DNA of 64,000 bases from Mucilaginibacter saanensis (GCF_014200575.1 NZ_JACHBZ010000012.1:95992-159991), one strand, 5' to 3'; positions 1 through 8,702 are shown, counted from the first letter of the stretch. A program made the numbers and translations. Notes: generated from the letters alone by a model not told the origin.

Positions 1-2
1 TC

Positions 3-620
3 AGCTATCATAACTTCTCGTTAAGCTTCCAGTTTGATGGCCGCATAGGTGGTAAAATATATGACTACACCTACTATCACGCTATGAACGGTGGTACAGA
101 CCTTGAAACAGCTTCAGGCGCTTTTGGTGCAGCACGTTTAGCAGAGTGGAACAGCACTGCCGAAGGTACTAAACCGGCAACACCGGCTTATGTGGGCCAG
201 GGTGTGGTAATTACCAGCGGTACACCGCAATTTGCTAACGGACAAATCACCAACTTAAGTCAGTTAACCTTTGCGCCAAACGGCACCAAGGTTTTGGTAC
301 AGAGTTATATATCAAGCGGTATAGGTGGTAATGCTGATGAGTACTACATGATTAGCCGCTCATACGCAAAATTACGTGAAGCAACAATTGGTTATACCTT
401 GCCAAGCAACTTGTTAAGAGGCTCATTTATCAAAAAGGCTACCTTTTCTATAGTAGGTCGTAACTTGTTATACTTTGCCGCCCGCAAGGATATTGACCTT
501 GACCAATACGCTTCAGGCTATAACGCATCAGACAGAACGTTGGTGGGTACTAACGGTGGTAGTGATCTGGCAAGTCCAACAGCACGCCGTTACGGATTCA
601 ATATTCACTTAACATTCTAA
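3..620 (+). CDS. SusC-like TonB-dependent outer membrane receptor, C-terminal part
   Basis: The reading frame is open from the left edge, so the gene starts outside the window and only about the last 205 residues are seen. They look like the C-terminal beta-barrel of a SusC/RagA receptor: aromatic, Gly/Asn-rich strands, the common stretch with RSYAKLREATIGY, a later GRNLLYF-like strand, and a terminal aromatic strand ending in HLTF. SusC proteins form the TonB-energised outer membrane channel that imports glycans or peptides captured by the SusD lipoprotein. A SusD-type gene follows 26 bases later, which supports the call. The substrate cannot be told from this fragment. Confidence 0.93.
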   Translation, partial: SYHNFSLSFQFDGRIGGKIYDYTYYHAMNGGTDLETASGAFGAARLAEWNSTAEGTKPATPAYVGQGVVITSGTPQFANGQITNLSQLTFAPNGTKVLVQSYISSGIGGNADEYYMISRSYAKLREATIGYTLPSNLLRGSFIKKATFSIVGRNLLYFAARKDIDLDQYASGYNASDRTLVGTNGGSDLASPTARRYGFNIHLTF

Positions 621-646
621 TTGTTTAATTGATTTAAAGAAACTTT

Positions 647-2278
647 ATGAAAATAAAATCATTCATTCCATTTGCCTTATTGTTAACAATAGGCATGGTA
701 AATATAACAGGTTGCCAAAAAGGCGATCTTATTAATAACCCCAACGTAGCAGGTTCGGGTTCCATTGTTCCGGTTTCCTTATTGCTTAACCACCTTACCG
801 CAACATTAATACGTTCTGATGAGCAGCCCTGGGCAGTTTCCGGCGTGGCATCACAATATGTAATTGCTAATTACCAGTATTACCGCGGCAACAATAACTA
901 TAACTTTGGCAATACATCTGATAGCTATGACATTTTAAAATATGCTATTGCATTGCAAAAGCAGGCAACATCTCAACAGGGTAATCAAACCAACGTATAC
1001 TTTGCACTGAGCCAGTTTTTTAAGGCTTACTCTGGTGTTTGGTTAACCCAGCGTGTTGGTGATATTCCGTTTTCACAAGCAGGAGATGAGTCTGTACTGA
1101 CGCCGAAGTATGACACTCAGCATGACGTTTATAAAAATTGCCTTTCCTTGTTAGATAATGCCAATACTTTGATAGCCAACCTGATCAAGGCCAACCCTTC
1201 ACTGGCCAATCAAAAAGTTGACGCAAGCGGCGATATTTTTGGTCTTACTTACCTGCAATGGCAAAAGCTGATCAACACCTACCGTTTAAGGATATTAATC
1301 AGCCTGAGCAAACGCGCTGCTGACAATGCCGACCTGCAAATTCCACAACAGTTTGCCACTATAGTAGGTAACGCAACACAATACCCTATCATGACATCTA
1401 ACACGGATAATATGGTATATGTGTTTAATCCGGTAAACCGTTACCCTATCTATTCTTTAGGTTTTAACCCTTACAACAACTTTGCTAACAACGGCAGTAC
1501 TTACCTAAACATTACTACATCAACACTTGATCCTCGTACTTTTATAACTTCAACACCTGCGCCTACGCCAGTCTACGGCGGTAAAGCAGTGAGCGATTTT
1601 ACAGCCTACGTGGGTTCTGACATTAACCTGTCACAGGCGTCATTGTTAAATAATTCAAACCAGGGCCAATACTCATTTGCTAACTACAATCGTTATTACG
1701 TTTCTGCAACAGGCGCCAATGCCGAGCCATTTGTTTTTATTGGCTATTCAGAAATGTGCTTTAATATAGCCGAGGCCATCAACCGTGGTTGGGTATCCGG
1801 AAGTTCAGCAACCTGGTACAATAACGGTATCAGTGCTTCATTAGCATTATATGGTTTAAGCAACGGACAGGTGTTAAATATCGGTTTCCCTATAACATCA
1901 ACAGACCCTACCATTAATCCTAAAGGACTTAAACAAGGCGATACCTGGGGTACAGCCACGGTTGATATTGCGCAATTTATGGCTAAAGTGGCTTATGCCG
2001 GCGATAACGCTGCCGGTTTGAACCAGATCCTGACTCAAAAATATGTTGCCATGTTCAACAACTCAGGCTGGGAGCCATTCTTTAACTTCCGCCGCACCGG
2101 TGTGCCTGCTTTTTCACAAGGTGGTGCAGGTATCGGAACGCCTAATAATTTAATACCGCGCCGCTGGATATATCCGGCTACAGAGTCTGCCTATAACGGA
2201 GCTAATTATAAAGCTGCTATAGCATCTCAGTTTGGCGGTTCAGATGATCCTACTAAGGATACCTGGTTAACTAAGTAA
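647..2278 (+). CDS. SusD/RagB-type nutrient-binding outer membrane lipoprotein (SusD_2-like)
   Basis: A 543-residue protein with a lipoprotein signal peptide; the hydrophobic stretch ends in ITGC at about residue 23, so the mature protein should be lipidated at Cys. The body resembles the second SusD subfamily (SusD-like_2): an N-terminal NPNV segment, helical TPR-like repeats, and a C-terminal WEPFFNFRRTG stretch followed by RRWIYP. It follows the SusC gene by 26 bases and a terminator follows its stop, so the SusC/SusD pair ends here. SusD proteins sit over the SusC barrel and bind the substrate. No adjacent glycosidase points to the substrate, so peptide or another oligomer is also possible. 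Confidence 0.93.
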   Translation: MKIKSFIPFALLLTIGMVNITGCQKGDLINNPNVAGSGSIVPVSLLLNHLTATLIRSDEQPWAVSGVASQYVIANYQYYRGNNNYNFGNTSDSYDILKYAIALQKQATSQQGNQTNVYFALSQFFKAYSGVWLTQRVGDIPFSQAGDESVLTPKYDTQHDVYKNCLSLLDNANTLIANLIKANPSLANQKVDASGDIFGLTYLQWQKLINTYRLRILISLSKRAADNADLQIPQQFATIVGNATQYPIMTSNTDNMVYVFNPVNRYPIYSLGFNPYNNFANNGSTYLNITTSTLDPRTFITSTPAPTPVYGGKAVSDFTAYVGSDINLSQASLLNNSNQGQYSFANYNRYYVSATGANAEPFVFIGYSEMCFNIAEAINRGWVSGSSATWYNNGISASLALYGLSNGQVLNIGFPITSTDPTINPKGLKQGDTWGTATVDIAQFMAKVAYAGDNAAGLNQILTQKYVAMFNNSGWEPFFNFRRTGVPAFSQGGAGIGTPNNLIPRRWIYPATESAYNGANYKAAIASQFGGSDDPTKDTWLTK

Positions 2279-2296
2279 CAATCATTAAAAAATATT

Positions 2297-2325
2297 GCAG
2301 GGGTACCACAGTGCCCCTGCTTTTT
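2297..2325 (+). terminator. Rho-independent terminator after the first SusCD pair
   Basis: A 7-bp GC-rich stem (GCAGGGG / CCCCTGC, arms 2297-2303 and 2314-2320) with a 10-base loop is followed by five T. It lies between the SusD stop and the phosphatase start, so it should separate the Sus pair from the downstream genes, at least partly. Confidence 0.8.
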
Positions 2326-2339
2326 CAATTTATAACATT

Positions 2340-3158
2340 ATGAAAAAATACTTTTTACTACTTATTTCTTTGGGTGCCTTATCAGCATCACATGCGCAGG
2401 TTGCCGATAGCGCTAAAAGGCATGTTGTTTTACAGGGAGCATCTAACTTTCGCGATCTGGGTGGTTATGCCACCGCAGATGGCCACCATGTAAAATGGCG
2501 ACAGGTGTACCGCAGCGCCGATATCAGTAAATTAACCGATGACGATCTTGCTGTATTAAAGGGTCGTAAAGTTACTTATGATGTTGACCTGAGGGGTCAC
2601 CAGGAATCGGCCCAGGCGCCTGATCGTCTTAACCCGGGAACCGATTATATTTTGAGTCCGGCCGGTAGCGATAATATGGATTGGATAAAAAGCATAACCA
2701 AACTGAAAGGCAACCAGGCCGATTCTGTTATGCAGTCTTACTATAGCAACACCCAGTTTTTGGCCGAAAGATATAAACTGTTTTTTAATAAACTGCTGGT
2801 ATTGCCACAGGATAACAGCCTGGTATTCCATTGCACCGCCGGTAAGGACCGCACAGGCATAGGCGCAGCTTTATTGTTATACAGCCTGGGTGTACCTTAT
2901 GATACCATTATGAACGATTACCTGGCATCAAACTACTATCGCCGGGCCGATAATGTTAAAATGGTAAACCAGATGGTTAAATACGCCCATATTGATGAGC
3001 AGGTAGCCAAAGAAATGGCGGGTGTTAAAAAGGAGTTTTTAGATTCAACATTTAAGGCTATAACTGATCAGTACGGTTCGGTTGATAACTTTTTAAAAAC
3101 ACAGGTTGGTCTTGACGATCAGAAAATTGGTTTGCTGAAAAAGAAGTTTTTAGAATAG
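2340..3158 (+). CDS. Exported tyrosine/serine protein phosphatase (Y_phosphatase3 family)
   Basis: About 272 residues with a clear signal peptide (MKKYFLLLISLGALSASHAQ). I chose the ATG at 2340 because the longer frame from 2295 would run through the terminator hairpin. The mature part starts with the family's SNFRDLGGY motif, followed by RSA and DLR stretches. The active-site loop HCTAGKDRTG (Cys-x5-Arg) sits at about residues 163-172. Members dephosphorylate phosphotyrosine or phosphoserine and some act on phosphoinositides; export implies a periplasmic or surface substrate. It is 19 bases upstream of an exported amidohydrolase, probably in one transcript. The physiological substrate is unknown. 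Confidence 0.88.
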   Translation: MKKYFLLLISLGALSASHAQVADSAKRHVVLQGASNFRDLGGYATADGHHVKWRQVYRSADISKLTDDDLAVLKGRKVTYDVDLRGHQESAQAPDRLNPGTDYILSPAGSDNMDWIKSITKLKGNQADSVMQSYYSNTQFLAERYKLFFNKLLVLPQDNSLVFHCTAGKDRTGIGAALLLYSLGVPYDTIMNDYLASNYYRRADNVKMVNQMVKYAHIDEQVAKEMAGVKKEFLDSTFKAITDQYGSVDNFLKTQVGLDDQKIGLLKKKFLE

Positions 3159-3177
3159 TTTAAACACTTAAACCTTT

Positions 3178-4854
3178 ATGAACCTTAAACATATAACAGC
3201 CTGTTTTTTAATGCTGATGGCCGCGCCTGTGCTTAAAGCCCAGCAGGCAGATCTGGTACTTACCAACGGGAATATCATAACCCTGCAGCAAAAGGGTAAC
3301 CGCGCCCAGGCCGTAGCCATAAAAGATGGCCGCATACAGGCAGTAGGCACCAATGCCGCTATCAAAAAATATATTGGCAGCCAAACAAAGGTTGTTCAGT
3401 TAAATGGCAAAACGGTAACGCCGGGTTTTAATGATGTGCACCAGCACCCGGCACCGGTTTATGCGTTTGACGCACCTTATGCCACGCTGGAGCTTGATAC
3501 CGTTAGCTCCATGAAAAATTTAATTGCTTTGTTGAAACGCAAGGCGGCCATTACGCCAAAAGGAATGCTGATTCGTGGCGTAGGGTACAACGAAACCAAA
3601 TTGGGCGGTCAGCCTGTTCGTGACAGCCTGGATAAAGCCTCAACCGATCACCCGATCATCATCAGTCACGTAAGCGGTCACCTATCGGCAGCCAACTCGT
3701 TTTTGATGGATATTAACGCCATTGACGAAAATACTAAAGACCCTGCCGGCGGCGCCTTTGAACGCTACCCGGGCACCAATAAACCGGATGGTATTTGCAA
3801 GGAATCTGCCGCCGGATATTTGCACCATTCCCAAAATATACAATACCCGCCCAAGCCAACTGCCGGGCAGGAAATGGCCGGATACCGTATCTATTTTAAC
3901 CGGGTACTGGCCAGTGGTATAACCAGTGTTGGCGACGCCCACACCGCACCCGAAAAAGTTGAGATATACCGTAAATTGGTAGCCGAGGGCTTCCCGATGC
4001 GTTTTAACCTCATTATTGGTTATGAATACCTTGACCAGGTATTGAGCGGTAAAATACCGCAGATGCAAACCGATTATTTGCGTATCTCCACCATAAAGGT
4101 TTTTCACGGCAACTCATTAAGCGGTAAAACCTGCTGGCTGTATGATGCTTATGATATGATAAACCCGGTTAGCGGTAAAAAGGATTATTACGGCATACCG
4201 CCAGCCCGCAGTCAGGCGGCATTGGATAGCCTGTTTTTCAAGATCCATCATGCAGGCTGGCAAATTGCCTGCCACTCCAACGGCGACAGAGAGATTGATA
4301 TGGTGATTGCCGCTATTGAAAATGCACAAAAAATTGATCCCCGGCCTGATCCCCGCCACCGGATTGAGCATTGCAGCCTTACCAATCAAAATATCATGGA
4401 TAAGATTAAAAAAGATGGTATAGTACCGGTGTTCCATTGCTACATGTATGAGCTGGGCGAAAAAATGCTGGTTTATGGTCCCGAGCGTTTAAAAATGCTG
4501 CATCCAACCAAAACCGCGCAGGATATGGGTATTATTTATGCCCTGCACTCTGATGCACCTATATCGCCTTATGATGCCATGCCAAGATTGGGCAGCGCCG
4601 TTACCCGCAAAACAAAGGAAGGTTTTGTGATTGGCGCCAATCAATGTATTGATGCCGAAGATGCTATAAAGGCCTATACCTATGGCAGCGCTTACGCCAC
4701 ATTTGAGGAAAACAAAAAGGGCACTATACAGCCAGGTCGTTTTGCCGATCTGATAGTACTGGATGCCGATCCAACTCAAATTGATCCGGATAAGATCCGT
4801 GATATTAAAGTAAATACTACTATTTTAGGGGGTAAAATAGTATACCAGCAATAA
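3178..4854 (+). CDS. Exported amidohydrolase (YtcJ-like, amidohydrolase_3 family)
   Basis: A 558-residue protein with a signal peptide ending in LKAQQ. The N-terminal composite beta-sandwich (LVLTNGNIITL, then TVTPGFNDVHQHP with the metal-binding His pair at about residues 88-90) leads into a TIM barrel with HSNGDRE, HRIEHCSL and LHSDAPI motifs carrying further metal ligands and the catalytic Asp. The C-terminal part closes the sandwich (GRFADLIVLDADP). Length and motif order fit YtcJ-like metal-dependent hydrolases of amide or related C-N bonds. It lies between the exported phosphatase and a methyltransferase, 7 bases from the latter. The natural substrate cannot be inferred. Confidence 0.88.
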   Translation: MNLKHITACFLMLMAAPVLKAQQADLVLTNGNIITLQQKGNRAQAVAIKDGRIQAVGTNAAIKKYIGSQTKVVQLNGKTVTPGFNDVHQHPAPVYAFDAPYATLELDTVSSMKNLIALLKRKAAITPKGMLIRGVGYNETKLGGQPVRDSLDKASTDHPIIISHVSGHLSAANSFLMDINAIDENTKDPAGGAFERYPGTNKPDGICKESAAGYLHHSQNIQYPPKPTAGQEMAGYRIYFNRVLASGITSVGDAHTAPEKVEIYRKLVAEGFPMRFNLIIGYEYLDQVLSGKIPQMQTDYLRISTIKVFHGNSLSGKTCWLYDAYDMINPVSGKKDYYGIPPARSQAALDSLFFKIHHAGWQIACHSNGDREIDMVIAAIENAQKIDPRPDPRHRIEHCSLTNQNIMDKIKKDGIVPVFHCYMYELGEKMLVYGPERLKMLHPTKTAQDMGIIYALHSDAPISPYDAMPRLGSAVTRKTKEGFVIGANQCIDAEDAIKAYTYGSAYATFEENKKGTIQPGRFADLIVLDADPTQIDPDKIRDIKVNTTILGGKIVYQQ

Positions 4855-4861
4855 ATGATTC

Positions 4862-5629
4862 ATGAATTACTTCGCTTCCAGGGCATCCGCAGAAAAATAT
4901 ATTATCGGCCGGCCCGATTTTCATGACAATACTATTAGTCGCATCCGGGCCTTTTTAAACATTCACGATAAGTTGCCAAAAGCTTTGGATGTGGCTTGCG
5001 GTACAGGGCTTTCTGCAAAAGCGCTTTTGCCTATTGCCCGGGAAGTATATGCAACTGATCTGTCATCAGAAATGTTGAACCTTGCCCTGGAGAAGGACAA
5101 AATACATTATGAGGTTGCAGCCGCCGAAAGCCAGCCTTTCGAAAATGAAGAGTTTGATCTGATAACCGTAAGCTCAGGTATACACTGGTTTAATATTGAT
5201 GCCTTTTTAATTGAAGCCAATCGCTTGTTGAAGCGCAAGGGTTGGCTTGTTATTTATGAAAATTTTTTTGCCGGGGAGATGGATGGAGATGCCGGATTTA
5301 AAACATGGGTAAATGAGGTTTATATACAACGTTTTCCGTCCCCACCGCGCAACAAAAATTATACCTGGACGCCAGATAGCCTTTGCTCAAAAAATTTCAC
5401 TCTTCAAATACCCGAAAACTTTAAAAATCAGGTACAATTTAATAAGTCGCAGCTGATTAGTTATTTTGTAAGTCAAAGTAATATTATCGCAGCGGTTGAT
5501 AGCGGCGCATATACCTACGCCGCTATTGAAAACTGGCTGAATAACGAGTTGGGCTTATATTTTAAAGATGAGGCCGAAATTCGTAGCATTAACTATGGTA
5601 ACTGGATTAAATATCTTCAGAAAATATAA
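4862..5629 (+). CDS. Class I SAM-dependent methyltransferase
   Basis: A 255-residue cytoplasmic protein. The SAM-binding motif I is LDVACGTGLSAKAL at about residues 40-53, followed by an acidic strand end (VYATDLS) and a motif with SSGIHWFN. This is the Methyltransf_11 layout; His-Trp in that position recurs in small-molecule methyltransferases. It starts 7 bases after the amidohydrolase stop and ends 2 bases before the Nudix gene, so co-translation in one operon is likely. The methyl acceptor is unknown. Another class I methyltransferase lies two genes on, and the two are not close copies. Confidence 0.85.
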   Translation: MNYFASRASAEKYIIGRPDFHDNTISRIRAFLNIHDKLPKALDVACGTGLSAKALLPIAREVYATDLSSEMLNLALEKDKIHYEVAAAESQPFENEEFDLITVSSGIHWFNIDAFLIEANRLLKRKGWLVIYENFFAGEMDGDAGFKTWVNEVYIQRFPSPPRNKNYTWTPDSLCSKNFTLQIPENFKNQVQFNKSQLISYFVSQSNIIAAVDSGAYTYAAIENWLNNELGLYFKDEAEIRSINYGNWIKYLQKI

Positions 5630-5631
5630 AT

Positions 5632-6237
5632 ATGGCTGGTAAAAACTATCTTGATCTGTTAGATGAATTACGTTCTATAGCGCAATTGGGTATAAATTAC
5701 AGTAAAAACCCGTATGACCTGGTTAACTATAACCGGTTGTTACAATTGTCGGCCGATAGTTATTCGGATATTACCGGTATCCCGTCTGAAGCAATAAAAG
5801 ACAGGTTTAAACGCGACCTGGGTTACGTAACGCCCAAGGTTGGTGTCAATGGCGTATTGTTTAACCAGGATGGGCAAATATTGCTGGAGCACCGCAGCGA
5901 TGACCTGTTATGGGGAGTGCCGGGTGGCTGGGTTGATGTTGGTGAAGGGCCCGAAACCGCAATAGCGCGTGAGTTTATGGAAGAAACAAATTTGGTGGTT
6001 GAGCCTTTGGGTATCATCAAATTTTATACCCGTTTGCCGGGGCAGTTTAACCAGCCGCATACCTCGGTACATATAGTTTACCATTGCAAATACATCAGCG
6101 GCGAACTGAAAAAATCGCACGAGAGCCTTGAACTTAGCTTTAGGGATCATACAACCATTAAAAACTGGCATAAAGATCATGGTGAACAAGCGGCTGATGC
6201 CGTACAATATCTGCATAAATTAATACCTGAAATTTAG
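5632..6237 (+). CDS. Nudix hydrolase with N-terminal Nudix_N-type domain
   Basis: A 201-residue protein. Residues 1-60 form a helical region like the N-terminal domain of ADP-ribose-type Nudix hydrolases (LDLLDELRSIAQLG). The Nudix box follows at about residues 103-125: G-x5-E-x7-REFMEE, with all the metal-binding Glu residues present. The Gly usually two positions after the box's EE pair is Asn here (EETNL). Nudix enzymes hydrolyse nucleoside diphosphates linked to another moiety, such as sugar nucleotides, ADP-ribose or damaged nucleotides. The gene sits between two methyltransferase genes with 2- and 19-base gaps, suggesting a shared small-molecule pathway or clearance function. Confidence 0.88.
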   Translation: MAGKNYLDLLDELRSIAQLGINYSKNPYDLVNYNRLLQLSADSYSDITGIPSEAIKDRFKRDLGYVTPKVGVNGVLFNQDGQILLEHRSDDLLWGVPGGWVDVGEGPETAIAREFMEETNLVVEPLGIIKFYTRLPGQFNQPHTSVHIVYHCKYISGELKKSHESLELSFRDHTTIKNWHKDHGEQAADAVQYLHKLIPEI

Positions 6238-6256
6238 CGCTTCGGTAATAGGAAGG

Positions 6257-7054
6257 ATGAGTAATATGGACGATGTTTTATATAACAAGATTGGTCCCGG
6301 ATACAATTTTTCCCGGCAGGCCGATCCTTATATTACTGAAACACTTTACCGGCTTTTAGCAGCACAAACAAACAGCCTGTACCTTGATATTGGCTGCGGA
6401 ACCGGAAATTATACCATTGCACTGGCCGCTAAGGGGCTAAATTTTTATGGCGTGGAACCCGCCGAAGAAATGCTGAACGTGGCCCGCGATAAAAATAAAC
6501 AGGTAAACTGGCTTTTGGGGCAGGCCGAAAAGATCCCGGCCGATGATGAGGTATTTGATGGCGTAATAGCAACGCTGACCATTCATCACTGGGCGAATAT
6601 TAAAAGCGCCCTGACAGAAATTTACCGCGTATTAAAACCCGGTGGCACCGTAGTTATATTTACCGCCACGCCCCAACAAATGCAGGGCTATTGGCTCAAC
6701 CATTATTTCCCGGCAATGCTGGCAAGCTCTATAGCGCAAATGCCATCGTTCCATAGTATGGAACAGGCAGCTGAGGAGGTGAGCTTTACGATAGCGGCAA
6801 CCGAAAAGTATTTTATTCAGGACGATTTAAAAGACTGCTTTTTATACGCAGGTAAAAACAAACCGGAACTTTATTTTAATGAGGAAGTGCGTAAAGGCAT
6901 TTCCTCATTTGCTGCTTTGGCCAATGCTGCCGAGGTAGGACAGGGCCTTGCCAGGCTGCATCAGGATATAAGTGCTGATGCATTTAGTGCTATTAAGGCA
7001 ACGTATGATAACCATGCCGGTGATTACTTATTTATCGTACTCAAAAAATGTTAA
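6257..7054 (+). CDS. Class I SAM-dependent methyltransferase
   Basis: A 265-residue protein with SAM motif I YLDIGCGTGNYT at about residues 47-58, then VEPAEEML and ATLTIHHW before LKPGG, a typical Methyltransf_11/25 order. Two starts are possible: ATG at 6257, with GGAAG only a base or two upstream, or ATG at 6266, where GGAAGG is better spaced. Its last codons overlap the next gene start (ATGTTAA), typical of translational coupling. Substrate unknown; ubiquinone-type and small-molecule methyltransferases share these motifs. Confidence 0.85.
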   Translation: MSNMDDVLYNKIGPGYNFSRQADPYITETLYRLLAAQTNSLYLDIGCGTGNYTIALAAKGLNFYGVEPAEEMLNVARDKNKQVNWLLGQAEKIPADDEVFDGVIATLTIHHWANIKSALTEIYRVLKPGGTVVIFTATPQQMQGYWLNHYFPAMLASSIAQMPSFHSMEQAAEEVSFTIAATEKYFIQDDLKDCFLYAGKNKPELYFNEEVRKGISSFAALANAAEVGQGLARLHQDISADAFSAIKATYDNHAGDYLFIVLKKC

Positions 7055-7392
7055 AAGATCAGGTGCTCATCAGGGATGCTGATGTTAGCGATATAGCAGA
7101 GCTCACCATTTTAATGAACGAGCTGGGGTACCCCACCACCCTTGCCGAGATGGAAACCCACTTTAAAAGTATTACGTGCGCGTACTCGCCTTTGTGGCAA
7201 AGCAAAATAGCCGGCAACTGGGCGTTGGCAAATTGCTGATAAGCGCCTCGGAACAATGGGCCTTGAAGCAAGGCATTACCACCGTTTTAATCAATAGCGG
7301 TAACCGCGATGACAGGCAGGCAGCGCACGCTTTTTATCAGAAACAGGATTGGTTATACTATTAAGTCTTCGGGGTTTGTTAAACAGTTGTAA
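7048..7392 (+). pseudogene. GNAT acetyltransferase, broken by an internal deletion and two frame changes
   Basis: Three pieces of a GNAT acetyltransferase can be read in order. The N-terminus (IRDADVSDIAEL, MNELGYPTT) is in the frame of 7048. From about 7173 the acetyl-CoA site (YVRVLAFV, then the GVGKLL loop, INSGNRDD, AHAFYQK) is in another frame. From about 7348 the normal C-terminus (IGYTIKSSGFVKQL, stop at 7390-7392) is back in the first frame. Compared with typical members, roughly 35 codons between HFKSI and YVRVL are missing. The reading frame therefore changes twice and ends in the original one. No intact protein can be made without frameshifting, so it is probably a pseudogene. It is the last member of the operon and overlaps the convergent phnN-like gene by 14 bases. 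Confidence 0.82.
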
Positions 7393-7942
7393 CCGGCTTT
7401 GGCGGTAAGGAAATAATGTTTACCAGTACTTCCCCGGCATCTTCAATGGTGCCGTTGTTTTGTATGGTGATGCAATTTTTAAGGTCTGCATTTATTTCGG
7501 CGTTGCGGGCAATCCGTTTTTTTATTTCGGCAGTACTTTCACGTCCGCGCTCAGCCAACCGGCTACTGATAGCCTCGGCATTTGCCTCAATCAGGATTAC
7601 CTTAAGGTCTGGGTAAATTTGCTGGGCTATAGGCAAATATTGTCTTGAGCCATTAACCACTACATTAAATCCACTTTCCATCCAGGTGTTAATCTCTGCA
7701 CCAATACCATATTGCTGTCCGTGACTTTCCCAGTGTAACGCAAATAAATTGGCAGCTATCCGGGCGTTAAACTCTTCATTACTCAAAAAAACATGATTTT
7801 CGTTTCCTGTAAATGCTGGTCTGGTGATATACCTGTGGGCAAAAATTACAGTTGCCGATCCGTTTATGCGGGTACGGGCATAATTCATCAGGGTGTCTTT
7901 GCCGGCGCCGGATGCGCCAATAACGTAAAATAGTTTATTCAT
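7379..7942 (-). CDS. phnN: PhnN-like ribose 1,5-bisphosphokinase / guanylate-kinase-like P-loop kinase
   Basis: A 187-residue protein with Walker A GASGAGKDT at about residues 9-17 and the guanylate-kinase fold motifs HRYITRP and HWESHGQQYG, closely matching PhnN. PhnN phosphorylates ribose 1,5-bisphosphate to PRPP in the carbon-phosphorus lyase route of phosphonate use. No other phn gene lies in the window, so here it may serve as a free-standing PRPP-salvage or nucleotide kinase. Its 3' end overlaps the degenerate GNAT gene on the other strand. Confidence 0.85.
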   Translation of the reverse strand: MNKLFYVIGASGAGKDTLMNYARTRINGSATVIFAHRYITRPAFTGNENHVFLSNEEFNARIAANLFALHWESHGQQYGIGAEINTWMESGFNVVVNGSRQYLPIAQQIYPDLKVILIEANAEAISSRLAERGRESTAEIKKRIARNAEINADLKNCITIQNNGTIEDAGEVLVNIISLPPKPVTTV

Positions 7943-7956
7943 TTTTCAGGTAATTC

Positions 7957-8223
7957 TTAATAAGGTTGAGGTATATCCAGTATCAGATCGTCAGATGCCT
8001 GATCAATGGAGTTCCTGATGATCTGCCAAACCTGGTCTGTGTCCATCATCTCCAGCATGGCATCGACTTGTTCGGCCTTGCCCAGGTAACCAATGTGCGG
8101 GATCAGGTCTACATCTCGGCTTGCGGCCAGTTCAAAGGCGCCTTGCAGTAATTCCTTAAACGGGGTATCAGTACCATGAACTGCAAAACTACTGATGGCT
8201 AAAGTATAAAGTAGTTTCAACAT
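7957..8223 (-). CDS. Small protein of unknown function (88 residues)
   Basis: I do not recognise this family. The ATG at 8223 lies one base after the stop of the EEP remnant, suggesting it was once translationally coupled to it. The protein is acidic and helical (ELLQGAFELAASRDVDLI, EQVDAMLEMMDTDQVW, SIDQASDDLILDI) with no signal peptide or transmembrane segment beyond a mildly hydrophobic first 15 residues. A longer frame starting at 8304 would overlap the EEP remnant and is less likely. It ends 14 bases before the phnN-like start. Confidence 0.5.
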   Translation of the reverse strand: MLKLLYTLAISSFAVHGTDTPFKELLQGAFELAASRDVDLIPHIGYLGKAEQVDAMLEMMDTDQVWQIIRNSIDQASDDLILDIPQPY

Positions 8224-8224
8224 G

Positions 8225-8653
8225 TTAAAAGTTATGCGTAACAAAGGTAGTACTGATGCCAAAATGATCGCTGGCATATAAACCGCTTTGCTTATCCGGC
8301 TCATTTAATACCACAGCCGAATTTATAAAGGCCGGATACATGTTTGCCACAGGCAGCGCAAATATATGATCAACACAGATACGTTTATTATTTTTAGTAA
8401 AAGCATTGGCAAGGCTGTATCTTGGTTCAGGGCCATGGTCAGCAGCATAACAGTCAATAGCCCTTGACTGGTTGATAAAGGCACCAATTTCTACAGCGTT
8501 AATAGCGGCGTTAAAATCGCCGAAAACGATATGGTAACTGGCAATTTTACTGGTGTTAACTACTTCGGCACGCTGCCAGTTTAACAACGGGACAATCATT
8601 TTTGACCCTGAAAAATTCGAGATAGAGGCCGTTCCCCTGCTTTTTAGCTGATG
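8225..8653 (-). pseudogene. Endonuclease/exonuclease/phosphatase (EEP) family, C-terminal remnant
   Basis: The frame holds only the C-terminal half of an EEP-fold protein: the GDFN motif (catalytic Asp/Asn), then VDHIFALPV and the terminal catalytic YASDHFGI. A normal EEP enzyme is about 240-280 residues and needs an N-terminal catalytic Asn and Glu, which are absent. An in-frame stop at 8654-8656 closes the upstream side, and only about 40 bases separate it from the neighbouring gene. The 5' half therefore appears deleted. The ATG at 8599 could still give a 124-residue product, but it would lack half the active site. Confidence 0.7.
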
Positions 8654-8660
8654 ATTATAT

Positions 8661-8702
8661 AGATAGCGCTCGGCCTGAAAATAAAGGCCCCGGACGCTAT
8701 CT
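8661..8702 (-). other. Hairpin overlapping the end of the NHL-repeat gene
   Basis: An 8-bp inverted repeat (AGATAGCG / CGCTATCT) encloses a second stem (GGCCT / AGGCC), giving a long two-part hairpin that includes the NHL gene stop codon. No T-run follows on either strand, so it may stabilise the 3' end of the mRNA rather than terminate transcription. Confidence 0.4.

Noticed and set aside
3682..4107. Antisense ORF of 141 codons inside the amidohydrolase
   Set aside because: The plus-strand protein carries all catalytic motifs; the antisense frame has no recognisable features.
5908..6216. Antisense ORF inside the Nudix gene
   Set aside because: Shadow of the Nudix coding sequence; no start context and no domain.
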